64,000 nucleotides of DNA from Acholoe squamosa (GCA_949317995.1 OX439045.1:10772174-10836173); one strand, 5' to 3'. Shown: positions 24,841-38,400, counted from the stretch's first letter. A program made the numbers and translations. The notes: a model not told the origin generated them from the sequence alone.

Positions 24841-25877
24841 ACGGAGCCCCTAAGAGGACATGCCAAAAATGATTTTTTTTCACCAGAAAAAATATTCTTG
24901 CGGGTATTGAACAATTCTTGCGGGTATTGAACAATTCTTGCAGATACTGAACAATTCTTGCGGATACTGGACAATTCTTGCTGATACTGAACAATTCTTG
25001 CTGGTACTGGACAACTCTTACAGGTACTGGACAATGCTTATGGATACTAAACAATTTTTGTAGATACTGAACCCTGGATAGGACATGCAAAACATATTTT
25101 TTTACCCATAAAATTTATTCCTGCGGGTACAGGAACAATTCTTGTGGGTACAGATAGATACCTGCAGATACAGAAGGTTTCCTGAGGGTACAGGAACAAT
25201 TGTTGTGGGTACAGAAAATATTCTGGTGGGTGCAGAAAAAATTCTAGCTGGTGCAAGAAAGATTTTATGGGAGAAAAAGAAGACATTTTGACAGGTGAAT
25301 GCATAATTCTAGTACCCACAAGGATAATTTTAGCACCTACAAGAATTCTCTGTGTACCCGCAAGAATTTTTTGTGCACTTGTGAAAATGTTTGTGTACCC
25401 GCAGAATGTTCCCGTACCTGCAAAAGTGTCCCTTCACCTGCAAGAACCCGCAATAATGTGCCTGTACCTGCAGGAATCCCCCTGTACCCGCAGGAATTCT
25501 CCTGTGTCCCAGGAGTGTTCCTGTACCTGCAGGAATTCTCCTGTATCCACAGGAATGGTCCTGTACCCATAGGAATTCTCCTTTACCCGCAGGAATGTTC
25601 CTATACCCCCAGGAATATTTTTTGCATGAAAAAAATCTTTTTGGTATGTCCTCTTAGGGGCTCCATACTCTGTTTCCGCAGGATTGTTCCTGTTTCCACA
25701 GGAATTTTCCACTACCTGCAGGATTGTTCCAGTATCCGCAGGAATGTTCCAGTACCCTCAGGAATGTTCCAGTACCTGCAGGAGTGTTCCAGTATCAACA
25801 AGAATGTTCCAGTACCCGCAAGAATGTTCCAGTACCCGCAGGAAAAATATTTTTGGTATGTCCTATTATTGGCTCAG
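24841..25877. mobile_element. MITE built from inverted ~20-bp minisatellite arms, 8-bp target duplication
   Basis: AGGTCACT occurs at 24833-24840 and 25878-25885 but only once at the uninserted site in C2 (40466-40473), so this 1037-bp block is an insertion with an 8-bp target duplication, the size typical of hAT transposons. The termini share GAGCC, TAA, AGGACAT and CCAAAAAT in inverted order. The interior is ~20-bp units: 'attcttgcgggtattgaaca' types up to about 25.26 kb and the complementary 'gtacccgcaggaatgttcca' types from about 25.30 kb. A second copy of the terminal sequence lies inside at 25.62-25.67 kb. Several frames are open because the unit lacks stops; they are not genes. Confidence 0.85.
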
Positions 25878-28560
25878 AGGTCACTGACAGCACTATTCTA
25901 ATACCCATCAGACAGTTTTTTTACTCTCTCCGTCTTCCCCTTGCTCCCTGATTTTTCATATTCCTTATCCTCATTTTGATACCTTTCTTCAAAACTAACC
26001 TCTGATTAGAAATCAACGCATTCAATTATTGGGAAAAGACGAACATTTATTTTGCTGGAAAGAGAAAGCTGCTGACTGAGGATTTCTATCAGTTTCCTGT
26101 CTGCAGTCTCCCTCATCGATAAATGTCTTGTGAGAAGGTTGGCAATTAGAGATATGTCTACAGCACAAAAGGCACCGCAAGGCACTGATGGCAAACATGG
26201 TAGGGGGCAATAGGTCCTTTACAAGTTTTGAAAAGCTGGCAGAGCCAAACCAGGGCAGGATAGTTGCATCATTTCATAAGCAGTGGACAATGGGTCAGTG
26301 CATACAGTTACACACACATATTTGGACTAGAAATTGATCATTACCTGGGGATGATTTGAAATCAAATGTTAAGGGAGTTTAAATCATGTATTGACATAAA
26401 GGTTTAGCACATTCAATTGTGTTCCCTTATTTAGTTTCATTGGCAGTGCCATGTTGTGGCCAATGTTTATCCATCCTGATTTCCTCATGCAGTGGTTTCT
26501 GTGGTTGTGGGTTCAAGGCCAACTGTAAATAATTGGTACCTATGGTTGAACCTATTCATGGGTCGATCCCCTGCCTTCATCATTTGAGAAGATGCAAAAG
26601 GGGCCTAATTGACAAATATTTCCACTAGCCATGTATTTATCAGGTAAAGTGACTGTGGTTGTGCATCAAAGACCAACTATAAATACTTGTAACCCTTTGG
26701 TGAACCTCTTCACGGTCCAATTCAATGCCTGCAGCAATTGGCAAGAAGCTAAAGGGGCCTAATTGACAAATACTCCCATAAGCCATCTATTTATCAGGTT
26801 AATTACCTGAAGATTCCCTCTATTGATTCCTTCACTACCTCATGTGTCCTGCTCTCCATGCATGAGAGAAATCAAATCAAACATATGAGGCTCATCATCC
26901 AACAAACCATCAATGTGAGTTCGCCACAAGAAGTAGTAATTTAAAACCCTGCTAAAAGTAGGAATTTGGATTGAAGTGCCAGGGGTCTTCGGGTCTAAAT
27001 TTGCAAAAAGAAAGAAAAAATCATCATTTTGATCACAATCATTTTGTCCGCACCTGAACTCATGATATTCAATGAGAAATGATATTTATTATCTCCTCAA
27101 AAGTGTAAATCGGCTGTGCCTGTGGCTGTATTTTTTTTCATACTCTGGAATATCTATGCTAGACTCAGTTTTGATAACTCTGAGGGGCAATATTAAGAGA
27201 TTTGGATAATTTGGAGAATATCCATCATCTTGAGGAAATAGTTAGTTGCCTGAACACACCTCTTTCTCTCCCTATTGAAATCACAATAGATGCCTCTATT
27301 CCCTCTGGGTAGTGTGCAGGGGGAACTGAGCCTGTAGAAATCCCCAAACAGACACTTAACAAATCTGATGTGAAGTCAGGTCACCATCGTCCCCATTCCA
27401 ATATGCTTAGACTTGAATGGGCCTTCTATAAACATCTCCAGGGGACCTCCATAGAAGTCTACAAGAGAAAAGGGTCCTTCTGGATTCAAGGGCCATTTGA
27501 GGTTGTGGTAGAATTTCAGGGTGTTTTAGTAAGCTCCTTAGAAATGGCCCCTTCAGTGTCAAGCTTCTTGTCATCACAAAATCTTGTCTTGCCCTATCAT
27601 CAGCATCTTCAGTTGGTGTATGAAAAATAGTTTGTAACTTCATATGGCTAAATTGTGGTGAGTGTTGTTCATCAATGCATTATATTTGGCAGTTTGTTCC
27701 TCTAAAATGCTGGAAGATTTACATAATCCAGTTTGAACAGTCATTTCATTGCGATTCCCTTATCACTGAACTCTCACTCAACTGGATGGAAGCATTGACC
27801 TTTGAAGTACAGGTATTACTGTGCTGTGACATGTTTTATTAGTCAATAAACATCTTTAAAACTCAATCTCTGAGTTTGATAATTGTTTCCTCTCCCATTC
27901 TGATTTATTTCAATGCAATATCTGGGGTTTTGTTCATGTAATGGGAATTCAATATCCTGTGTCTAACTGTTATTGATTTGTGAATTGCCATAAAGCACCC
28001 TTTCTATTCCCCATCACATTTCACCGATTTTACTTTTTTTCACGTGCAGACACAAATATTTAGATTTTCCAATTCACTTTTTATTGCTAAATCCTTCCTC
28101 AATGAAAGAAGTCTTATTTGGTTGCAATTGACTCAATATTCATCATCACATGGGGCTTGTTCTCCTTTAACTGAAACTTTTTTTCAGAACTCTTGGGCAA
28201 ATGTAAAACCATTTTTGTTTTGAAAGATTGATTTTAAAAGATCACTAAAATCTTCTGAATAATCTTTTCACTATTTGAAGCAGGCATTCTATAGTCAAGG
28301 GCCCTATTCAGAACTTCTAAGGAAGGTCTCTTGCTGACAGAATACTATCATGTATCTAGGAGTGTAAAATGAAAATACTAACGTGATCCAAAGAAGCTTC
28401 CTTCAGAATGATATTACAACTTTTACTTGTTTTCAAACTCATAGATTTAGAGAGAGTTTTTAATTCCTAGATATCATAGCTTTGGGACCTTTAGGAATTT
28501 ATTGATTACTTTAATGAGAAACTTCAATTAGCAAAAGTCAAACTTCCCAATATATCTGAT

Positions 28561-29006
28561 TGTAACGGGAACCCCTATGGGCGGGAACCACCGGGTAACA
28601 TTACATCACCCTCTTGTGGCTCCACCTGTAGGGCTGGAGGTCATGTGACCTAGGCAGGCAGGCTGGTGGGGACTGTGTAACTGACCACTGGACATTTGCA
28701 CCAGAGACCAGTCAGCCAGGAAGGTAAGCCATAGAGCTCCATTTTTTTGTGGGTGGTTTGTGCAGGGTCAGGATTATTACATTATTACTGCTGACTTGTG
28801 ACTATCATATTGTATTTGAGGCTTTGTACCATTTGTGGACAATATAAGTATTAATTATAGTTGAAAGAGTCTGTCTTGTTTCCATTATGTAGACTTTATA
28901 GAATTGGCCATCTTCAATCATCCCCAGCCTTAGTCTCCCCCTGGAGTTAGGCTTATAGTTTAATCTAAATTACCCAATAATTCTCCAATGCCCAAAAACC
29001 ATTACA
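28561..29006 (+). mobile_element. Solo LTR, 446 bp, with TGAT target duplication
   Basis: Starts TGTAACGGGAACCCC and ends AAAACCATTACA (TG...CA). It is flanked by TGAT at 28557-28560 and 29007-29010. C2 has a single TGAT at 44947-44950 and no insert. The ends (TGTA...TTACA) and 4-bp target duplication match the other LTR elements in this window. Confidence 0.85.
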
Positions 29007-29235
29007 TGATTCCTGATGGCATGTGGGGAGACTTCTTTAGATCATTGTATGACCAGAGGGGAAACTTCTAGAGGGCTGAAATGTCTAACTATTACTAAGT
29101 TGAAAGCTTTGTAAATCAATAGGATTTACATAAGCTCTGTCTTGTAACAGCATTCCCTATGGCAACTATAGATTTCCCTGCTAGAGGGGAAACCCGTTGC
29201 TATAAATCTCTGTTAATCAGAATTGAATTAAAATG

Positions 29236-31029
29236 ATTTTGCAGATGATTCCAGTCACCATCTCTCAAATCAGAAATATGTGTTTAATTATAAGAAAAAA
29301 AAGATGAGCAGAATTATCTAAATGTGATCATATACAAATGTATATGGGTTGGGATATGAAGATAGTGTAGCACTCAGTTCCGGAGGAAGAAGACACAACA
29401 GCAGAAGTACAAATAAAGTGAAGTTTTATTGCCTAGCCACCTGTGCGGGCCACACCATCTAAGTCTCCGAGTTGTCTCTTGGTATCTGATACTCTGAATC
29501 GTAGCTGTCAGATAAGCCATTGTTGTGCTGCCGTTTGGAGCCTTGGTACAAGACTGACTTCCGCATAATGATGAAATTTTGGAGCCAGTACAAGACCAAC
29601 AGGCCCTATATATTCTAGTGGAACAGGGCCGAAACTTCCGGAGGCACAACCCCTGCTTATATGGAACCCCTACCAGCATCGTCCAAAGGCGCCTGATGGC
29701 TTACTCTGGGCCATGTATTTGTCATTTTGGACTCTTATGGCTCTGGAGAAAGAAATTGTGAACCAATCTTGTTTTAACAGACTCATTTGATAGAGGACAC
29801 TTAGGGCTATCAGAAAAATGTTGTTGATCTGATTGTTGGTCATGCATCAAAAACTCTCAGACCTGTAGCCTGCCAAAGTAAAAAGAATGGCCAAATTTGT
29901 TCTTTTTTTTTTACTTTTTGTGTTTTTACAAGTGTCCTATAGTGAATAAAAAACATCTGGAGTATCCCAAAGTTATTTTTTATATTGAATGATAATAGGT
30001 ATCATTTCCATGAGGTTCGGACATGTTACTGAATGAGAACTTTTCATCATGTGTCTTTGAAAATGGAAATCTGTAATTTGTAACATCCAGTTCCTAAATC
30101 TAAATCAGGTATATTACATGGAAAAAATAAAGCTTCAACATTTTTGTTATTAACTATATAAAGGGACCTATTATCCCCTACTTTGGTGAAAAAATTGTGT
30201 GTATCAGCATTTGTCTCCATGTGAGAGCAGCTTATGTGAAATAATTCTGATAAAAGTACCAGACCTTACGTAACGTCCAGTACTTTTATCATCATGTAAG
30301 AGGCAGTCTACTGTGCATGCATAACTCAAATTTCATTCCATTTTGTCATTGAAGTCAATAATAGACATATTGGCCTTGCTATTGCATGTGTTTGCTATGC
30401 ATAATGGGACATTCTATATTACTGACAGCAACTTTAATTACCTCCATATTTCATCATTTTGGTACCATAAGTTACATGACACAAAACAAGCAATAAAAAT
30501 GGAACCGGATGTCCTAAGACAGTATTTTTTGGTTTTCTGAGCTTAGGGGATATATAAAGTAGTTAGAAAATTAATTTTTAAGTGCCTTCAAGGGCAAAAT
30601 CTTACACTCTCTGACGACCTGACCCGTGTACCTTTAAGTAGAAATAACTTTAATAAAGTTATTTGAGTGCATTTAACTGAGACCTCTCACTTTAGAATGG
30701 CGATTGACATTATAGGGCCTACTATAAGGGGGAATAGAAGTCTACCTTTCAGTTCTTTTGGTCAGTGTTCTATATATTCTAGGGGGCATTGGGCATATAT
30801 TGAAAAGCTCATAATGTTGGTTTTAGTTGGAATATTTACGAAATTCTTTCAAATTGGGCATATATTTAAAAGGTCATAACTTTGGTTCTATTTGGAATAT
30901 TTACAAAATTCTTTCAGATTTAGAAAGCCCATATCATCCCCAGTGTCATTGTCGCGACATAGCGACAGCTGCCCACCCCTGTTTATAGAACGACATAACC
31001 CTGGCATGAGGCTTCGCGCCGTCCTGATG
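29236..31029. other. Unique spacer between duplication copies, no gene recognised
   Basis: 29.46-29.54 kb (complement 'gctacgattcagagtatcag') is related, inverted, to 31.42-31.50 kb ('gctacgattgagagtatcag'). 30.16-30.30 kb is AT-rich. Nothing supports a coding gene. Confidence 0.4.
30791..30919 (+). repeat. Two-copy ~65-bp tandem duplication
   Basis: 'gggcatatatt...aatatttacgaaattctttc' at 30791-30855 is repeated at 30856-30919 with several substitutions. Confidence 0.8.
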
Positions 31030-31719
31030 TCTACGGAGTACAGAAATACCCTAAGGCAGTGCCCTCCTAATGGCTCTTAAGGTTAACTAATCATTTACAG
31101 TACAGTTACTTTAGAAGATGGCTCTGTCTCACCAGTTTGATGCAAATACGTTCGGGGAGGTTTCTGACCGACCATCAGAGTGCTCTGACTTCAAAAATTC
31201 TTTCACCAATGGTTAGACAGTTAAGTGCTCTCCAGGGGTTTAAGGTTTCTGACCGGCCGATTTCAAAGGTCCACAGGAAGTGAAAGAAAAGTATTTAACT
31301 TTTAACTCCCATAGAAATGGAGTCCTGATTCATGTGAGAAGAGAGTGCATGTATGAAGTATTCTTGAATATGATTTAGCAATGTGCTTTTCAGTGCCCAA
31401 AAACATCTGACACCACCCATGCGGAAGTTAGCCTTGTACAAAGGCTCTGAAAGCTACGATTGAGAGTATCAGATACCAAGAGACTTGGAGACTTGTTTTC
31501 CCGTTTCTGTGACAGAGGCACTTTTACTCGATAACTGTTCCTTCTCACTCTATCTTGTAGAGGCATGTCTCAGGTACATCGTTGTTTTTCAAACAGAGAT
31601 AAGGGACTTTTCTAACTCTCTCTATTAGGCAAAAAACACTGAGCAGAAACCTCATCGGTCAGAGAGCTTTCGCCAGTGGCTTCGGTCAGAAACCTTTCCG
31701 GTCAGAAACCTTCACATAA

Positions 31720-32391
31720 GAAGTTTTCTGACCATGAAAAAGAGATGGCCAATTGTGCCACAAATATAAAGGGTGGCAAGAGATTTGTCAATCCAAAAAA
31801 AAGTCAGGATAGTATCAATCCTGAAAAAACTATACCTCTCCATGATGGAATTTGAACTACAGGTCAATAGATGTTTTTATAACTGCCGGTCAGAAACCTC
31901 CATCAGGTCAGAGAAGTTATAGAAGAATTGGCTCCCCCTTAAAAACAAAGAAGAGAGGGCAGATAAGTAAGGAAAAGCAGTAGGGATGGAAAGATATCCA
32001 TGTAACGAAAAGGGGGGAAAGGCTGAAGATCAAGATAAGTTGCACACTAGCCATGTATTCTTCATCAAGACATCGATCAGAAATCTCCCAAGTCAGAAAC
32101 CTTCATTATGTGAAGGTTTCTGACCGGAGAAGAGATGGCCAATTGTGCCACAAATATAAGGGGTTGCAAGAAATTTGTCAATCTAAAATAAAGTCAGGAT
32201 AGGATCAATCCTATGTTGAATGAAAAAACTATGCCTTTCTATGATGGAATTCAAACTACAGGTCCATCAGAAGTGGCTTAGACCCCTTAAAACAAAGAAA
32301 TAATTAAGGACAAATAAGTAAGGAAAAACGGTAGGGATAGAAAAATGTCCATGTAACGAAAAGGGAGGAGATGATGAAGATCAAGATAATG
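31720..32391 (+). repeat. ~380-bp tandem duplication (two diverged units)
   Basis: 'gagatggccaattgtgccac...gtcaggata...atccatgtaacgaaaaggg...gaagatcaagata' occurs from about 31738 and again from about 32130. Each unit is preceded by GGTCAGAAACCT-type motifs. Confidence 0.8.
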
Positions 32392-33738
32392 ACTGTAGGG
32401 GGCTGTGTCATACTAGTAATTATGCATGATCAAGTTGTCATATGAGAAATATCATATGACTAGTGGTATATAGTGTAAATCCAACAGGCTCTTATAAATA
32501 GTGTTATTTCCAGTTATCACTGGTTTATTCAGCTTTAGCCAACATGTAAGAAATATCAATCACACAGTTGTTAATATGCAGGTAATTTGCACATACAGTA
32601 AATATACAATAGTTTATAAAGTATAATGTTCTGTTCCACTCCACCTGTGAGGTAATAATAATACAATGTCCAGCATAGTTCTAGGTGGGTTCCCACACCT
32701 AGCTCCTGACCTGCTGCTTAGAGGAATAATGTAATAATGAATAACTTTACCCTCTGGTGGATGTCTTGAGGAAGATACCCTCTGGCCACTAATGATGGAA
32801 ACCAATGCCTGTCTAGCATAGTTTCACCATAGTGCAGTGGTATAGCAGGTAGCAGGAGATGACTGGAGATGTTACCTCTGGAGCGGTTCTGGATGTTCTG
32901 CCTTCTAGGAGGTGTAGGCAGGCTATTTGAACCAAATCTTGGCATTGCACCTCAGACTGACTGGGGCCAGTGGCATCTGCCTAACTCTGCAATTGTTTGA
33001 GGGGAGTCTTTCATGTGTCACTGGGTGCACAAAGGACCCCCATGGACACCGCTGTGTCCCCCATTGTCTTGGTCGGTTCTGCAACTTCAAACCCTCATAT
33101 CTCAAAAGTTTATGCCGTTACAACCGCCATTTTGGGCATGCGCAGAGTTGAATATGCCAAGTTAATAATGCCCGCTTGCCAGGCGCGTAACTTGCGCTGG
33201 TTTGTCTGTAGTGCATTCGGAGGTTGAATCCGTCTCCATGGCGTAACTTCCTTAATAATAGGAGTTCCGCCTTGATCTTGGGCTCATTTTGACGGTCTTA
33301 TTATGGGCTTTCCATAAATGCTTTGATATTTGACCTAGGTTGCTCAGGAGCGACGCTAGAGTGACCGGACGGTTATGGCGTCGTGCTTATATAACCTATT
33401 GTTCAGTGTTTTGGGTGCTGAGACACTCATGACGGCGTCTGCGGTGCCCAGGCACCCGTGACGGCTGGTTGCATTCACTTACAACTTATTAGTTTGTGCA
33501 CTGAACCATGAGGTCGCTGAATTAGACCCTCAGAATTATTATATTGTGCAGTGGACCATGAGGTCGGACCCTTTGATGTTGTAACCTATGTATATTTGAA
33601 TCTAGCTGGTGTGCAGTGGGGCATGAACGCTCTTATACAAAGTTTGAGCGCTCTTATAGCTCTTAGAACCAACCTATGTATTGATTCCTTATACAATACA
33701 TTATTTGATCAATACAATAATATGTTACAATTTATGAG
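32392..33738. mobile_element. Probable ~1.35-kb insertion, perhaps a solo LTR
   Basis: It interrupts the second tandem unit after 'gaagatcaagataat'. AGATAAT recurs at the other edge near 33739. The left end reads TGTAGGGGGCTGTG and the right end near 33730 reads ATATGTTACA, resembling the TGTA...TTACA ends of LTRs here, but the candidate target duplications do not abut these ends exactly. No open frame of note. Confidence 0.35.
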
Positions 33739-33938
33739 ATAATAAAATGGTATATGATAGCTGTTTCCTGCGCTCTCTGCCTGAGCAGAAACCTCGTTTG
33801 AACTACTGCCAGGGCAGAAGGGGGGGGGGCAGGGGGAAGTGGGAGAAGCAGCACATGAGGTAGAAGGAAGGGCAAACAAATGGTCTTATGATAGGACCCC
33901 TGCAACAGAGTTAAATACTGCAAGGGAAGACGCCGTGG

Positions 33939-34244
33939 GAAGAAGAAGAAGAAGAAGAAGAAGAAGAAGAAGAAGAAGAAGAAGAAGAAGAAGAAGAAGA
34001 AGAAGAAGAAGAAGAAGAAGAAGAAGAAGAAGAAGAAGAAGAAGAAGAAGAAGAAGAAGAAGAAGAAGAAGAAGAAGAAGAAGAAGAAGAAGAAGAAGAA
34101 GAAGAAGAAGAAGAAGAAGAAGAAGAAGAAGAAGAAGAAGAAGAAGAAGAAGAAGAAGAAGAAGAAGAAGAAGAAGAAGAAGAAGAAGAAGAAGAAGAAG
34201 AAGAAGAAGAAGAAGAAGAAGAAGAAGAAGAAGAAGAAGAAGAA
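33939..34244 (+). repeat. (GAA)~102 uninterrupted triplet tract
   Basis: About 306 bp of pure GAA/AAG triplets without interruption. Poly-Arg or poly-Leu frames through it are artefacts. Pure purine/pyrimidine tracts of this kind can form triplex DNA. Confidence 0.98.
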
Positions 34245-35469
34245 AGGGGGTAGGCAAGAAAATTTTCCTTCTCAGTTTTTCCTGAGTCTTGAAAGGAAAA
34301 AAAAGCACAGGGAAGGGAAGAAAAAAGATTGGCCTATGTCCTCTGTGTGCAAACCAGTGAATGGGAGAACAGGAGAGGCCAACAAAAGCAACATGGATCG
34401 AGACGACCGGTCAGAAACCTCAAAATTGAAATGAAGGAGAAAAAGTGGGGAAAAAGAGAGAAAGGGGTGGGGGGAAGGAGTGAAAAATGGAAGACACATA
34501 AGGAGATTTCTTCTCTCACCCATAGGTGAAGGAAAAACCAAAAAAAAAAAGCTTGCAAGGGTCTTCGAGGAGAGATGAAAGGGGGGAAAAAGAGGAAGTC
34601 CTGTCCCACAAGTTCTACACTGACCACAATAATGAGAGACAGGATAAGTTCCCCTGGACCATAAGGAACATGGGGGAAGTGAAAAAAAACAGTACCTTTA
34701 TGTGACCAATTTCAAACTGGAGCCTCAATTAACTTTCTGTAACGGCCGGTCAGAAACCTTGGTCAGAAATGGTCAGAAACCTCCTGAATGTATTTGCATG
34801 ACATTGGTGAGAACGGGCCAGATAACATAACCTGGCATAAGGCCCTAACTCCTTCCTCATGAGTACAATACCACCCTGGGCCAGTCCTTACAATTAACTA
34901 GTTATTCACAGTACATAACAACAACATAACAACTTTGTACAACTCCTTCTCCTAGCTTCGGACATACGCCGGGGATTAGCCCCAGATTTTGCACAGGGCC
35001 TCACTGCATCTCCCTGTACCGGCCAATAGTTACCAATGACAAACCCCTCTATTTTGTATTGCAAGGGTTCTGAAGTGGTCATCAACAGTAGGCAGCATGT
35101 TTCCAGTCAATGATCTTGGGATTGACCATTATCTTACCAGAGAAAAAAAAAAGGATTTTTGGTTATTCCTTCATGTACTGTGGACAATGTATTGAAAATG
35201 AGTGACTTCGTGGTCCTTCTCTAAGATAGTGACATTTTAGATCATTGAATGCATCTTTGAAGTGATTTAAAGATTTTGGCCAAATTTGTGAGAACGAGCA
35301 TCATGTGCATGTGCTTTGATTTCTTGTGGCTCCTGTCTTCTTCATTTTAAACTTTTACTCTATATGGTATGTTAAGGCTCAGCTAAAACAACATAAATAC
35401 TCTTTTTTCAGAAAATATCAAATGATGAAAGCCTAAAGCCACAAATTTCTAAAATTCTATTTATCAAGT

Positions 35470-35490
35470 AAAAAAAAAAAAAAAAAAAAA
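35470..35490 (+). repeat. Poly-A tract in C2
   Basis: About 20 consecutive A residues; the C1 counterpart near 18.05 kb has no such run. Confidence 0.9.
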
Positions 35491-38400
35491 GGAACTACCT
35501 TTCTTGTATTTCCACCTAAGTGCTGTATAATGTAATACTGTTGCATGTCCATTCCTCTGAGGAAATCTATAACACATAATATGTAGTCACTACTGAGGTT
35601 GCCTTTACATAGTAGGAAACTATCCCCAATCCAAAATAGGATCAAGCTACAAGGTCTCCGTAGGAGAGATGCTGTTGCGGATTATTTATTCATCTGTGGT
35701 TTTGGGAAGAAACCCAATGAAAGCTCTTCTTTCCCCAAAAGGTTTGGGCCAAGTAAATACTGCCTCAGCAGTACATTCAGTGCCAAGCTCATCTTTTATA
35801 GAGCTGCAACAAGATCCGTCGACAAACAGGCCTGAATTTACCTGAGCCAAGTTTATGTCTCATGGTTCAACTGTAACAGTTCCAGTTTGTTGATGCTTGA
35901 TTTTTTTTTTAATATTTTTGATTTATTTTCATTAATGTCAAAATTCCATGGATTTTAAAAACAATAATATTTTAAGACAAAATTATGGCATTGCCTCTAA
36001 TATGATAGTCATCATACTGGTTAGCAAGTGAACAAGTCTTCCAGATTGTCAGGAAAGTGGATGAAAATATGGTACTGTACTGCTGCCTAAATAAGGGACT
36101 GCAAAAGGCAGGGTTCCAGATTTGCAATGATCTGATCTACCCTTTTTATTCTTATTATGAAATTAATCTGCTTACCATACACTACAATCAAAATAATTTG
36201 TGTGCACCTATAAATAGCATCATATTAATTTGTGTTGATGAAATGCTTGAAAGCGAATTGATTCCCAATGGAGGAGCATGATCTACAATGGTCATGAGTC
36301 ATAGCCACTGTAATGATGATAATCGCGAATCCAGATCACACTACAGATACCTTTATAGGGAGAATCATTAGATATTGCAATTCCATCTGCCATAGATATA
36401 GGCACATAAAAGAACATGACTTACATTTTGATTTGCCCCGAATTTGCAGTCAAACCTAGACAATAGAGCTTATTCTGTCTGTCAAAGTCACTGCCTAGAG
36501 ATGTGTTTCACAAGTTACCAACTGTTCTAGGACCTTGATAAACTCTATAGGGGAAATGCCAATTTGATGTATCTTTCTATCTTTCCATACAATACAAATA
36601 TTGTTGATGAATGTTTTTGTTGATCTATAACCTATGGAAAAACTTGCATTCTTCATATAATTATGGTGAAAGTGCATAAACTATGGATTTTATTTTGTAA
36701 GTTGTAGTTAAAAACAGTCAACTATACATTCATGGTCTCATCACTATACATTCCAAACCTGTAAGCATGTTTTGAGTTTACATGTATTGTATGCTTTTAG
36801 ATGCAGGGTCCCCCCCCACATGGATATAAGAAAGAGTACTGGGCTTCCCTAGCCCACTTAAAAGGGTCTATATCTCCTCTTTCCTATCCTCTTGGATGTG
36901 TGTGGTGCACATATGCGTGGGCACCGACACATTCCTCTGTGAAATTGTGTAATGTCGTTCTCGCCATGAATATGACCTTAGCTGTCGAAATGGCGTTAAA
37001 CATCTATTACTCACTCACTCATGAAAGAGTACTTATTATTCTGAAATACAGTTGTACCTACTGTGGGTATACAACCAATGACCCAACGTGCACTCTACTG
37101 TAGCTACATCATGGGTAATTATAACCCATTTACAATTACACCTGAGAGTGTGATAATGAACCATGGTGCTCATTAGTACACTAGTAATGTGCTTTCAAGG
37201 ATGATGATAATGTCATTGATATGCAGGATTATAACTATGACTCCATAATACACTTCAGAAATGCCAATGCTTTTATCAAGCGCATAATCTTGTCAGACAC
37301 ATGTGCCCCTGGCATGAGGTATGATGTGGCTTAAAGAACAATTTCATCGCAAACTTGGAACATTCATCATGTCCTATACCACCTACAAACCGTAGTCATT
37401 TTTCTCGGCACAGAGTAGCTTTTAGTGGTAGTTGTGATGGCTGGACATTCCAGTCTACTACCATAACCATTAGCTATTTGCACCCTAACCAATAAACATT
37501 TACAATATTGCAAACTAAAATATATCCTCCCTCATCTTGCCTTTTTTAAAACTATGACTTAAATGGCAAAAGAAAAGATTCTAAAGATATATCCAGTAAT
37601 TCTATCGTCATATTTTTGATAAATATAACTGAGTAATGTGTGTCATTCATAGAACTGACTCAGGAAAATCCTGGAGGCGTTCCAGGTTTCAAAATTATTT
37701 TTTTCCAATACCTTCTAGAAGACATGCCAGAAATAATCTTTGCCAAGGTTCAAGTGCAACAATGTATAATTCTTGAATTATTACGCTTTCCTCTCTAAAT
37801 CTTAGGTGCAACCTCATTCTTACTATATTTCTATCATCTTGATACAATTTTTCAAGAGAATCAGCAGAGCAACTATTTTACCTTGTAAATACATTTAATT
37901 TTTTTATTCAGAATTTTTCGTCAGTGAGGACAAGCTTTGGGCCTTGCATATCAGCAAATGCAGTAGTCTAGGCTACATTCTAGGGATGTCATAGTGAACT
38001 ACCAAGCTGAAGTAACAAAAGTATCCGACAGACAGTCAGACTGACGGCCCATCAAGATGCCCCAATGGCGCAACTCTGCAGGCTTGGCACTTCAGCCATC
38101 CTCAATGCCCAACAACCAATATCATATGGATATGCTCATGGGATATGAAAAAATATAGCCAAGTTGAAGAAATAAATTTACTGTTACCTGCAATTCTGAC
38201 AACAATTATACCATTAGGGACACATATCATTTTCAATTACCTGAGTTCCGAACCTGATTTGACCTTTGCACTTATCATTCCATATTTCTAAGATGGATAG
38301 AATGATAATGAACAATTCTATTCCAAATAAGAAACAGGTTAGAATTTGGAGTATAGAGAACTGTGATTGCCTCATATGTAGTAGAACCACTGTGCAACTC

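Larger units (their letters stand above)
17850..29235 (+). repeat. Segmental duplication copy C1 (main part)
   Basis: Collinear, same orientation, with 35.28-45.98 kb. Matched blocks include 18.04/35.45, 18.87/36.26, 19.92/37.40, 20.73/37.95, 21.43/38.11, 22.49/38.97, 24.82/40.46, 26.10/40.68, 26.89/41.94, 27.19/42.79, 27.92/43.55, 28.50/44.88 and 29.02/44.95 kb. Similarity looks like roughly 80-85% by eye, interrupted by copy-specific insertions. No conserved open frame survives, so the segment appears to be non-coding. Confidence 0.8.
31030..34915. mobile_element. ~3.7-kb inverted-repeat region with GGTCAGAAACCT motifs
   Basis: Near 31123-31169 and 34771-34815 there are inverted ends sharing CTCACCA, ATGCAAATAC, TTC and GGAGGTTTCTGACC. 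The motif GGTCAGAAACCT or its complement recurs at about 31158, 31243, 31684, 31700, 31888, 32092, 32115, 34409, 34748 and 34771. Outside these ends, about 31030-31110 and 34835-34915 are similar in direct orientation ('gagtacaa...acagtaca'). No transposase frame is present, so if it is a transposon it is non-autonomous. It contains a tandem duplication, a probable later insertion and a GAA tract. Confidence 0.5.

Noticed and set aside
24831-25951. Frames with repeated CSSTRRNVPVP-type words
   Set aside because: They arise from the ~20-bp minisatellite in the MITE; no start, domain or composition supports a protein.
33839-34308. Poly-Arg and poly-Leu open frames
   Set aside because: They are the two strands of the GAA tract.
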